Shown piece by piece: positions 1 through 5,453 of a stretch of DNA of 5,453 bases. The first letter of the stretch is position 1. The number at the start of each line of letters is the position of its first letter. Both the position numbers and the translations under genes were made by a program. The notes beneath the pieces were generated by a model that ran no database searches, was not told the origin of the DNA, and worked only from the letters and a program-made list of their open reading frames with translations. This DNA comes from Treponema sp. (lineage in GTDB: Bacteria; Spirochaetota; Spirochaetia; Treponematales; Breznakiellaceae): positions 1 through 5,453 of the forward strand of contig JAISMQ010000089.1 in the NCBI GenBank assembly GCA_031276685.1, read 5' to 3'.

Positions 1-20
1 CTTAATTCCGGCATATTTTC

Positions 21-49
21 ATACTAACAGACATTTAAATTTTTTGCAA
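21..49 (-). promoter_or_regulatory. Possible leftward sigma70-like promoter
   Basis: Read on the minus strand, TTGCAA (49-44) is followed after 17 bases by TAGTAT (26-21). Each hexamer matches its consensus at about four of six positions, and the spacing is ideal. The surrounding DNA is AT-rich, which fits a promoter but also makes chance matches likely. It would drive a gene beyond the left edge. Confidence 0.25.
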
Positions 50-90
50 GATGTTTTTATGTATATTTTTTATACTTTTTGGCCCAATTT

Positions 91-108
91 CGCATAACTG
101 TTTATGCG
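91..108. repeat. 18-bp inverted repeat, operator-like dyad
   Basis: CGCATAA (91-97) and TTATGCG (102-108) are perfect inverted copies separated by CTGT. Neither strand has a T-run after the stem: the T-runs lie 5' of it on the plus strand and become A-runs on the minus strand, so it is not a good intrinsic terminator. Its position upstream of the possible leftward promoter fits a repressor or activator site. No family can be assigned from sequence alone. Confidence 0.45.
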
Positions 109-157
109 CGCCAGCTATAGGAAATGGCCGGCCACATTTGCTTTGTGTCTGCCGGGT

Positions 158-1101
158 TCAGCAGCCCAGTACCGTAACTTCCCCCTCCGTTCTCCAGAAC
201 AGCCGTTCGTCCCAGCTTCCCTTCTCCGGCCTCCGGTCAAAAATAACCAAATAGCAGGACACGCCCTTCCCCCCGGCCCTGGCGGGCGAAAAGCTCTCCC
301 GGTACCTCAGCACCTGCCGCTTCCCCTCCTCCGCGATCCGTTCAAGGTCCTTCCCGGCGCGCAGCAGCTTTACTTCGATAATGTCCCAGCCTCCCCGGCA
401 CTCCACGGCCAGGTCCATCCTCCCCCGCCCCGCGGCGTACTCCCGTTCGATACCCCCGTTGGTCGCCCGCTGCAAAAACGCCTGGAGCAGCAGATGCGGG
501 AAGGCCTCCGGGTAGTTGAGCATCCCCTCCCAGGCTTCGGAGTTCATCCGCCAAAATACCTGAAACTCCCTGAGCAGCGCGTCCAGGTGGGTTTCCCGCG
601 CCAGGATCATCTGCTCCCGCCCTTCCCGGATGTGCCCAACCGTAACCGTTTCGGCGCTCCCCTCGTCCAGGACCCGCATGGTGGCCCGCTTAAACAGGGA
701 GTTGACGATCCAGGGCTGCCCCCGCGACTGTTCGTAAACGTAGTCCAGGGCTTCGTCCGTGATCCGCTGGCCGGTTTCCCCGGTCCGCCCATGCCGCCAA
801 AGTCGATCGTACCAAGCCCTCCGGGTCTTTTTTCCCGGGTTCGGGGACCGGAAAACCGGACAATTGGGCAAAATCGCGGATATCCCGGTATATGGTCCGC
901 ATGGCGTCATCCCGGCCGGCAAGCCCCTGGCAATCCTCCACGCTGACATAGCAGGCCAGGGGCGGGGCGGAGGCGGCGTTGATCTCCCGCATCCAGCTTT
1001 GGAGGAACGTGGTTTTCCCGGTCTGCCGGAGGCAGCATGTAGTGCATTTCGGGGCGGCAGGGCCCCGTCGTGTTAAAAAATCGGACCGGCCGCTTGTTCA
1101 T
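158..1101 (-). pseudogene. Decayed AAA-type ATPase with C-terminal PD-(D/E)XK nuclease-like domain
   Basis: This is the remnant of the ATPase family whose members begin with an RFFNTxGP...HYxLPP block, continue through a RQTGKTT P-loop, and end in a nuclease-like domain. Three frames are needed to read it. Frame one, from the ATG at 1101, gives RFFNTTGP and HYMLPP and ends near 1027. Frame two starts with the P-loop RQTGKTT (about 1028-1008) and runs to about 785. Frame three gives TGETGQRITDEALD and GQPWIVNSL, then the nuclease-like part: IEREY, GRGRMDL (Asp codon 415-413), IIEVK (Glu 376-374, Lys 370-368) and LVIFDRRP, ending at a TGA at 158. The segment between HYMLPP and the P-loop, the Walker B region, and a segment after THLD are all missing compared with the family as I remember it. 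About 310 codons remain where roughly 500 would be expected. An active product is very unlikely. The family's function is not well established; assignment is by remembered motifs. Confidence 0.85.
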
Positions 1102-1107
1102 GCGTAT

Positions 1108-1137
1108 ACTATAGCGGATTCGCCCCGCCGTGTTCAC
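1108..1137 (-). promoter_or_regulatory. Possible promoter of the ATPase remnant, giving a leaderless start
   Basis: On the minus strand TGAACA (1136-1131) is followed after 17 bases by TATAGT (1113-1108), and the ATG at 1101 comes six bases after the -10-like hexamer. Transcription would therefore begin at or next to the start codon. No Shine-Dalgarno sequence precedes this ATG, which fits a leaderless message. The -35 match is only four of six. Confidence 0.35.
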
Positions 1138-1157
1138 GCGGCCCGGGGGTTCCGCTA
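1112..1157. repeat. 46-bp imperfect palindrome after the UROD-like gene
   Basis: TAGCGGA (1112-1118) and TCCGCTA (1151-1157) are perfect inverted copies. Inside them CCCCG (1123-1127) pairs with CGGGG (1144-1148), and CGTG (1129-1132) faces CACG (1135-1138). Transcribed from the UROD-like gene, this would fold into a long interrupted hairpin whose first arm contains the stop codon. No T-run follows on either strand, so it is not a classical intrinsic terminator; it may protect the 3' end of the message or act in a factor-dependent stop. The other arm overlaps the -10-like hexamer of the downstream remnant. Confidence 0.5.
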
Positions 1158-2117
1158 CACGTAGACCCCTTCTTCCCGCCAGATCGAATTCATCAGCTCG
1201 TAACGGCCCAGGTCCAGGCCGGTGTACACGCAGTTGGAGGTGGAAAAGACATACCCGTAACCGGGCATGCCGTCGCGGAGGGCGCGGCGCACATCGGCTT
1301 TTACCTCCTCGTCCGTTCCGGTTTGGAGGAGGCCGCAGTTCACGTTGCCGATAAGGGCCACTTTGCCGCCGTACTTCTCCTTCATCACTTTAAGGTCAAC
1401 GCCGCCCTGGGGGTCCAGCGAGTGAAGCGCGTCGGGCCCGCACTGTACAAGCTGATCCGCGATGGGCATGATGTTGCCGTCCGTGTGCTTTATCACGGTG
1501 TAGCCCAGCGCCCGGTAGCCTTCGATTGTTTTTGAAAGCACGGGGGCGATAACATCGGCAAAAACTTCCGGGGTAAAAAACGGGTTCACGTTAAAACAGT
1601 AATCCGAACAGAGGGCGAAACCGTCCAGAAGCCTGCCGCCGTCTGCCTGTTTCAGCCGCTCGGCAAAGTCCAGGGCCCGGCACATTCTCTGTTCCTGTTC
1701 CGCGACAATGCCCTTGGGATCCTCGTACAGCCTTACCGAAAAATCCATCATGCAGTTCCCGTCAGGGATACCGCAGGTTGTATCGCCGTGCATACAGATG
1801 TAGTACTCCATGCCGGTAGTTTCCCTGATAATCTGGAGGAGCCGCACGACATTGTCAAAATCGCCGGGGTTGGGATGCACAAAAATGGCGCTGTGGTGAT
1901 AGCGTTTGGCTATTTCCGTGTAACAGTAGGCCATGTCCCGCAGGTGGGCCTCTTTCTCTTTCGCGCTCGACTGGTTCCACTGGGAATAATGCCGGTGGGA
2001 CGGGTGGACCTTCCCCAGGGTTTCCATCGTCAAAAAAAACACCAGCTCGAAATGCGGCACATGGCCTTCGATCTTCTCCCGTCCAAGGGCCTTCAAAAAG
2101 CGTTCGCGTTCGGTCAT
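1155..2117 (-). CDS. Uroporphyrinogen decarboxylase/methyltransferase-superfamily protein
   Basis: The 320-residue product starts MTERERFLKAL, typical of the UROD-like family that includes HemE and the corrinoid/CoM methyltransferases MtaA and CmuA. An AGGAG seven bases before the ATG at 2117 supports this start over an in-frame ATG 35 codons upstream. Visible family blocks are HPNPGD (81-86), DYCFNVNPFFTPEVF (172-186), the strand VIKHTDGN (208-215), LHSLDPQGGVDL (231-242), GNVNCGLLQTGT (257-268) and a C-terminal FSTSN (291-295). The N-terminal arginine-rich substrate loop of true HemE is absent, so a role in haem synthesis is unlikely. MtaA/CmuA enzymes bind zinc with an H-x-C motif; here the equivalent is H211-T-D213, so the metal site, if present, differs. 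I infer a methyltransferase-like or other TIM-barrel enzyme of unknown substrate, cytoplasmic because no signal peptide is seen. Exact function cannot be named. Confidence 0.85.
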   Translation of the reverse strand: MTERERFLKALGREKIEGHVPHFELVFFLTMETLGKVHPSHRHYSQWNQSSAKEKEAHLRDMAYCYTEIAKRYHHSAIFVHPNPGDFDNVVRLLQIIRETTGMEYYICMHGDTTCGIPDGNCMMDFSVRLYEDPKGIVAEQEQRMCRALDFAERLKQADGGRLLDGFALCSDYCFNVNPFFTPEVFADVIAPVLSKTIEGYRALGYTVIKHTDGNIMPIADQLVQCGPDALHSLDPQGGVDLKVMKEKYGGKVALIGNVNCGLLQTGTDEEVKADVRRALRDGMPGYGYVFSTSNCVYTGLDLGRYELMNSIWREEGVYV

Positions 2118-2124
2118 GGGCAGA

Positions 2125-2129
2125 CTCCT
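2125..2129 (-). promoter_or_regulatory. Shine-Dalgarno site of the UROD-like gene
   Basis: AGGAG on the minus strand lies seven bases upstream of the ATG at 2117. It decides the start codon, since the longer in-frame alternative at 2222 would add 35 residues unlike the family's N-terminus. Confidence 0.8.
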
Positions 2130-2171
2130 GTTACTGTTTGAATTCCCCGGCAAGATTGCTTGTCGGTAAAA

Positions 2172-2218
2172 CCGGCCATGTATGCCGGGACTCCCGGTTA
2201 TCAGCATACCCGTTAACC
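2172..2218. repeat. Cluster of inverted repeats in the divergent spacer
   Basis: Three dyads overlap here. CCGGGA (2185-2190) and TCCCGG (2192-2197) form a perfect 13-bp palindrome around one central base. CCGGC (2172-2176) and GCCGG (2184-2188) form a second dyad sharing the same bases. GGTTA (2196-2200) and TAACC (2214-2218) form a third, which ends within a GTTAAC palindrome at 2212-2217. The cluster lies between two divergent genes and has no T-run, so operator sites are a more natural reading than a terminator. The regulator is unknown. Confidence 0.35.
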
Positions 2219-2231
2219 CCAATTCCGTCTA
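2203..2231 (-). promoter_or_regulatory. Weak candidate promoter for the UROD-like gene
   Basis: TAGACG (2231-2226) and TATGCT (2208-2203) are separated by 17 bases on the minus strand. Each matches consensus at four of six positions. It would give an untranslated leader of roughly 80 bases that includes the inverted repeats at 2172-2197. No stronger pair was found in the spacer. Confidence 0.2.
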
Positions 2232-2252
2232 TTCTTTGGCGGCCCAAGGGGG

Positions 2253-2258
2253 TATAAT
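2253..2258 (+). promoter_or_regulatory. Perfect -10 hexamer directly before the ABC exporter gene
   Basis: TATAAT lies seven bases upstream of the ATG at 2266, so transcription would start at about the first base of the start codon. No good -35 hexamer is present at 16-18 bases upstream. The only Shine-Dalgarno-like run, AAGGGGG at 2246-2252, is 13 bases from the ATG and upstream of the predicted transcript start. Together these favour a leaderless message from this site, but an upstream promoter with a poor ribosome site is not excluded. Confidence 0.4.
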
Positions 2259-2265
2259 CGGCGCC

Positions 2266-4020
2266 ATGAAACTTGTACTGCGTATTTTGCACATGGCCCG
2301 CGCATACTGGGGGACCCTCGCGCTGGCGGCGGCCGGCATTGTGGGCGCGGCCCTCCTGAATCTGGCGACGCCCGAAATCGTGCGGCGGCTTACCAGGACC
2401 CTGGTCGCGTCTTCCCCGGAAAACAGCCTCCCGAACGAGCGGCTGATCCTCCTTTACGCGCTTATCCTGATCGCCGCCTACCTGGTCCGGGCGGTCTGCC
2501 GCTTCCTCAGCATGGCGGTAAGCCATATCGCCGCCTGGAGTTTTGTTCCCGAGCTGACTTTGACGGTGTACAACAAGATACAGAGCCTTTCGCTGAAATT
2601 CTTCCACAGCCGGCAGACCGGGGAGCTTTTAAGCCGGATCGTCAACGACACCCGGCAGTTTGAAGTCCTTGTGGCCCACGCGCTGCCGGACCTGGTTTCC
2701 AACGCCCTGGTGGTACTGAGCGTCGCGGTTATGCTGTTCGTCATCAATCCGCCCCTGGCCCTGCTTACCCTTATCCCCGTTCCGTTTGTAGTGATGGTGA
2801 GTACCCTTTTTTCAAAAAAGGTGCAGCCGCTGTTCATGGTAAACCAGAAGGTGCTGGGCGAACTGAACGGCGTTTTGCAGGACAAGCTGCAGGGGATGAA
2901 GGAGATCCAGACCTTCGCGCAGGAGGAAAACGAGCGGATAAAAATGGGCGAGCAGACAAAGATTTACTCGCGGGTTAACATACGCGCCAATATCGCATCG
3001 GGGCTTTACCATCCGGGAATAGAACTGCTCACTTCCCTGGGGACCGTCATCGTGGTGGGGCTTGGCGGCTACATGGCAAGCCGGGGCGGCCTGCCCCTGG
3101 CGGACGTGGTCGGCTTCGTCATGTACCTGAGCCTTTTTTACCAGCCCCTGGCCACCCTGGCGCGGCTTGCCGAGGACGTACAGAACACCTACGCCGGAGC
3201 GGTGCGGGTTTTCGAGCTTCTGGACGCCGAGTCCGACGTAAAGGAAGCCCCCAACGCCCAGACGCTGAAATCCTGCGCGGGGGAAGTACGTTTTGAACAC
3301 GTACAATTCAGCTACGACAGCGATGTTGTGCTTGATGATGTAAGCTTTACTGCGGAGGCCGGACGTATGCTGGCCATCGTAGGGCCCACGGGCGTAGGGA
3401 AAACAACGGTGCTTTCCCTGCTGGAGCGGTTCTACGATCCCCAGGAAGGGTCCATTTACATTGACGGCCGGGACATACGGACCCTTACCCTAAGTTCCCT
3501 GCGGGGCAATATCTCCATGGTACTCCAGGATACCTTTTTGTTTAACGGCAGCATCGCTATGAACATCGCCTACGGATCCCCCGAGGCCGGGCCGGAACAG
3601 ATCAGGCAGGCGGCCGTGGCCGCCTGTGCCGATTCCTTTATCCGGGCCATGCCCCAGGGCTACGACACCCTGGTCGGCGAACGGGGCGTGCGGCTTTCCG
3701 GCGGGCAAAAGCAGCGCATCGCCATAGCCAGGGCCATCCTAAGGGACACGCCGATTCTGCTTCTGGACGAGGCTACCAGCGCGGTGGACACCGGCACCGA
3801 AAGTGAAATCCAGGAAGCCATCAACAGGCTTGCCGGCAGCCGTACGATTATTGTTATCGCCCACAGGCTGTCCACCATACGGCGGGCCGACACAATCCTG
3901 GTTCTGGAAAACGGCAAGATCGCCGAGCAGGGTACCCACGAGGAGCTGATGGGCCGGAACGGCCTGTACGCCCGGCTTTCCGCCATGCAGGAACAAAAAC
4001 GGGGCAACCCGGCGGCGTAG
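2266..4020 (+). CDS. ABC exporter half-transporter, fused membrane and ATPase domains (MsbA/MdlB-like)
   Basis: The 584-residue protein is a complete type I ABC exporter subunit that would act as a homodimer in the inner membrane, using ATP to export a lipid, drug or peptide. I chose the ATG at 2266 because MKLVLRILHMARAYW is a typical exporter N-terminus; an in-frame ATG at 2182 adds 28 atypical residues. Six hydrophobic segments lie at about 16-36, 60-84, 137-160, 161-180, 250-270 and 277-297. The ATPase domain has the A-loop Tyr350, Walker A GPTGVGKT (373-380), Q-loop Gln421, the VGERG x-loop (470-474), signature LSGGQ (477-481), Walker B ILLLDE with catalytic Glu502, D-loop SAVD (505-508) and H-loop His533. 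Every catalytic position is present, so a homodimer could have two working sites. No partner half-transporter is adjacent. Substrate cannot be inferred; family membership is very secure. Confidence 0.96.
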   Translation: MKLVLRILHMARAYWGTLALAAAGIVGAALLNLATPEIVRRLTRTLVASSPENSLPNERLILLYALILIAAYLVRAVCRFLSMAVSHIAAWSFVPELTLTVYNKIQSLSLKFFHSRQTGELLSRIVNDTRQFEVLVAHALPDLVSNALVVLSVAVMLFVINPPLALLTLIPVPFVVMVSTLFSKKVQPLFMVNQKVLGELNGVLQDKLQGMKEIQTFAQEENERIKMGEQTKIYSRVNIRANIASGLYHPGIELLTSLGTVIVVGLGGYMASRGGLPLADVVGFVMYLSLFYQPLATLARLAEDVQNTYAGAVRVFELLDAESDVKEAPNAQTLKSCAGEVRFEHVQFSYDSDVVLDDVSFTAEAGRMLAIVGPTGVGKTTVLSLLERFYDPQEGSIYIDGRDIRTLTLSSLRGNISMVLQDTFLFNGSIAMNIAYGSPEAGPEQIRQAAVAACADSFIRAMPQGYDTLVGERGVRLSGGQKQRIAIARAILRDTPILLLDEATSAVDTGTESEIQEAINRLAGSRTIIVIAHRLSTIRRADTILVLENGKIAEQGTHEELMGRNGLYARLSAMQEQKRGNPAA

Positions 4021-4029
4021 GCCCGCCGG
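4009..4029. terminator. GC-rich stem at the convergent gene ends
   Basis: CCGGCGG (4009-4015) and CCGCCGG (4023-4029) form a perfect 7-bp stem with a seven-base loop that contains the exporter's TAG stop. On the plus strand no T-run follows. On the minus strand, reading out of the binding-protein gene, a smaller CGGG/CCCG stem and then TTTTT (about 4000-3995) follow a few bases later, so terminator activity is more credible in that direction. The gap between the two stop codons is only 25 bp. Confidence 0.4.
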
Positions 4030-4045
4030 ACCGCCCCATGTCTTT

Positions 4046-5453
4046 CTACTTCCCGCTTGCCCTGTTAATACGGGTCTGCCAGATGGAAACAACCTCGTCC
4101 AGACCCAGCCGCTTTAAGTCGGCAAGGTAGGCGTTCCACGAGGCGTTATCCAGGCCCTTTTCACCCATAACTAGAGCCGAACACAGTTCCGAAACATAGG
4201 TATTGAGGTCCGGCAGGATAGCCGTGAGCCGATCCTGTTCCTGCGGGGTCGCCTGGGCCAGAACGCCGCCGGTATACCAGGAATAAGGATAAGGTGAGTT
4301 AGCCACGAGGTCGTTCATAAAATTCAGCTTTTCGGTCCAGCCGTTGGGATAACCGACTTCTTTGCCCAAGTTTACCGTTGAAACAACGCCGCCATAGGAA
4401 TCGCGTATCTGCACCCAGGGAACCAGACTTTCCGCCCAAAATGAAACACCACGAAGGCCGTCAACGCCCAGTTGATTAGGATTCCGGAAACGCACGGGAA
4501 TTCCGTTTTCATCATAATTAAAGGTATAGCCTTCAATACCGGGTTCCATAAGGGTAAAGAAATCTTTGGTAACATACCAGTCGATAAACTTAACCGCCGC
4601 ATCGATTTTTTTGGAAGCCGATGTTACCATCAGGACCTTGTCCGTACCAATACTGAGACCGCCGACATTCCAGATAGGCGGCTTTACTCCCGGAACTGCG
4701 CTAAAGAGAACCGGTACCGAGTAGGGGCCTTTTTCGCCTTCGGGAATATTCATCTGTATATCATCGGCATTGGGGAACCATGTATTCCAATAGCCGATTT
4801 TGTTTTCGATAGAGTCGGTCGGTTCCCCACCGGTGCGGATAAGCCCCGCCTTGTACAGTTTATTCATAAAGGCGAAGTAATCCTTTACCCCGGGCTGGTA
4901 CCACGCGCATTGCAGCGTACCCATAACATCGGCAAGATAGTGAAGCCCCTCCCCTTCGTGGTCGGTGGCAATTCCAAAAAGCTGGGCGATGCCGTTGTTA
5001 AAAGACGCAATATCAACCGATGCGACCTCGTCCTTTATACCGTTTTTATTCACGTCTTTTTCCTGGAACTGGTAAAGGGCGCTGTAGAGTTCGTCCGCGC
5101 TTTTCGGCATGGGGATGCCCAGTTTGTCCAGCCAGTCTTTGCGGATAACCCCCAGGGTAATGCCGCCCATGGGGGCGCCTTTATACGTAAGCTGGTACAT
5201 TCCCGGTATCCAGTAGAAGTTGCCGTTGGTCATGGTAAAGAGGCCCTTGAGCTTCGCGCCGTTGCCGCTTCCAAAAAACGCCTTCGCCGTACCATCCGAG
5301 TGCTGTTCAATCGCTTGGTTCAGCGCAACGATCCGGTTCTGATCCACCAGGCTGTACAGCGTCTGAAGCCCCAGGCCGTGGCCGTACACAAGATCGTAAT
5401 TGTTAAACTGTCCCGATGCGCGCAGAGTCTGGAAGGCGGTCGGGTACTGATCG
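4046..5453 (-). CDS. Extracellular solute-binding protein of a sugar ABC importer, LplA-type, N-terminus outside window
   Basis: The frame is open from the right edge to a TAG at 4046 and gives 468 visible residues; the start, expected signal peptide and lipobox lie beyond 5453. A GTG at 5389 is in frame but has homologous-looking sequence ahead of it, so it is not the start. Family hallmarks are GVIRKDWLDKLGIPMPKSADEL (visible residues 101-122), the acidic loop DVNKNGIKDE (133-142), which resembles a calcium-binding loop and is common in large oligosaccharide-binding proteins, the block VKFIDWYVTKD, and a C-terminal tail LKRLGLDEVVSIWQTRIN. The full protein is probably about 540-560 residues. 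It should capture an oligosaccharide outside the inner membrane and hand it to two permeases plus an ATPase. No permease follows it, so the partners are probably upstream beyond the right edge. The sugar is unknown. Base composition seems slightly less GC-rich than the exporter gene. Confidence 0.9.
   Translation of the reverse strand, partial: DQYPTAFQTLRASGQFNNYDLVYGHGLGLQTLYSLVDQNRIVALNQAIEQHSDGTAKAFFGSGNGAKLKGLFTMTNGNFYWIPGMYQLTYKGAPMGGITLGVIRKDWLDKLGIPMPKSADELYSALYQFQEKDVNKNGIKDEVASVDIASFNNGIAQLFGIATDHEGEGLHYLADVMGTLQCAWYQPGVKDYFAFMNKLYKAGLIRTGGEPTDSIENKIGYWNTWFPNADDIQMNIPEGEKGPYSVPVLFSAVPGVKPPIWNVGGLSIGTDKVLMVTSASKKIDAAVKFIDWYVTKDFFTLMEPGIEGYTFNYDENGIPVRFRNPNQLGVDGLRGVSFWAESLVPWVQIRDSYGGVVSTVNLGKEVGYPNGWTEKLNFMNDLVANSPYPYSWYTGGVLAQATPQEQDRLTAILPDLNTYVSELCSALVMGEKGLDNASWNAYLADLKRLGLDEVVSIWQTRINRASGK

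Larger units (their letters stand above)
1..157. other. AT-rich intergenic region left of the ATPase remnant
   Basis: This stretch is clearly richer in A and T than the rest of the window, especially positions 1-105, which contain several runs of T on the plus strand. I find no convincing coding sequence; short open frames here have no recognisable protein and no Shine-Dalgarno site. It contains a 7-bp perfect dyad at 91-108 and a weak promoter-like pair on the minus strand at 21-49, both listed separately. The composition and the leftward promoter pair suggest the upstream region of a gene beyond the left edge, but that gene is not visible. Confidence 0.6.

Noticed and set aside
125..134. 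TGGCCGGCCA palindrome
   Set aside because: A 10-bp GC-rich palindrome is expected by chance in such DNA, and nothing in its context suggests a function.
104..946. Long plus-strand open frame of 280 codons opposite the ATPase remnant
   Set aside because: Its product is proline- and arginine-rich with no domain, and it mirrors a GC-rich minus-strand coding region that has clear family motifs. It is a shadow frame.
158..949. An independent, intact 263-residue nuclease-like gene
   Set aside because: The first 50 or so residues of this frame are the out-of-frame reading of the ATPase's middle section, and family homology only begins near TGETGQ. It is part of the broken gene.
2118..2222. Upstream ATG at 2222 as the start of the UROD-like protein
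   Set aside because: The strong AGGAG site at 2125-2129 and the typical family start MTERERFLKAL point to 2117.
2182..2265. Upstream ATG at 2182 as the exporter start
   Set aside because: The 28 extra residues do not resemble exporter N-termini, would span the palindrome cluster, and no ribosome site precedes that ATG.
2131..2607. Minus-strand open frame overlapping the start of the exporter gene
   Set aside because: It lies opposite the exporter's membrane domain, has low-complexity charged composition and shows no family motif.
1..5453. CRISPR array, tRNA, rRNA, insertion sequence or attachment site
   Set aside because: I looked for regularly spaced repeats, tRNA-like arms, transposase motifs and matching terminal repeats on both strands and saw none.

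Overview
The window reads as a piece of a GC-rich chromosome (with a short AT-rich stretch at the far left) from a free-living or gut-associated bacterium. A Treponema-like spirochaete is my best guess. It rests on the combination of an LplA-type sugar-binding protein, a short UROD-like protein with an H-T-D-G-N motif, and a decayed member of the 'RFFNTxGP' ATPase/PD-(D/E)XK family, all of which I associate with spirochaetes from memory. No rRNA, tRNA or housekeeping gene is present to prove it.

Layout from left to right. Positions 1-157 are AT-rich intergenic DNA with a clean 7-bp dyad and a weak leftward promoter-like pair. Positions 158-1101 (minus) hold a broken AAA-type ATPase gene. Its remains lie in three reading frames, and at least three conserved blocks have been cut out, including the part that should carry Walker B. 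Positions 1155-2117 (minus) encode an intact 320-residue UROD/methyltransferase-superfamily protein with a good ribosome binding site. A 148-bp divergent spacer (2118-2265) carries several inverted repeats. Positions 2266-4020 (plus) encode a complete type I ABC exporter half-transporter with all nucleotide-binding motifs. Only 25 bp after its stop lies the stop of a convergent gene, a periplasmic oligosaccharide-binding protein of an ABC importer (4046 to beyond 5453, minus), whose N-terminus is off the right edge.

How the genes relate. There is no multi-gene operon inside the window. The UROD-like gene and the exporter are divergent and may share control elements in their common spacer. The exporter and the binding protein are convergent, with a GC-rich stem over the junction. 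The binding protein must work with permease genes outside the window, most likely upstream beyond the right edge. The ATPase remnant lies downstream of the UROD-like gene on the same strand, separated by a 46-bp imperfect palindrome.

I see no convincing new defence or mobile system. The items most worth a second look are the multiply deleted ATPase gene and two start codons that sit 6-7 nt after a -10-like hexamer, which suggests leaderless transcripts. After those come the unusual motif of the UROD-like protein and the hairpins that overlap stop codons.
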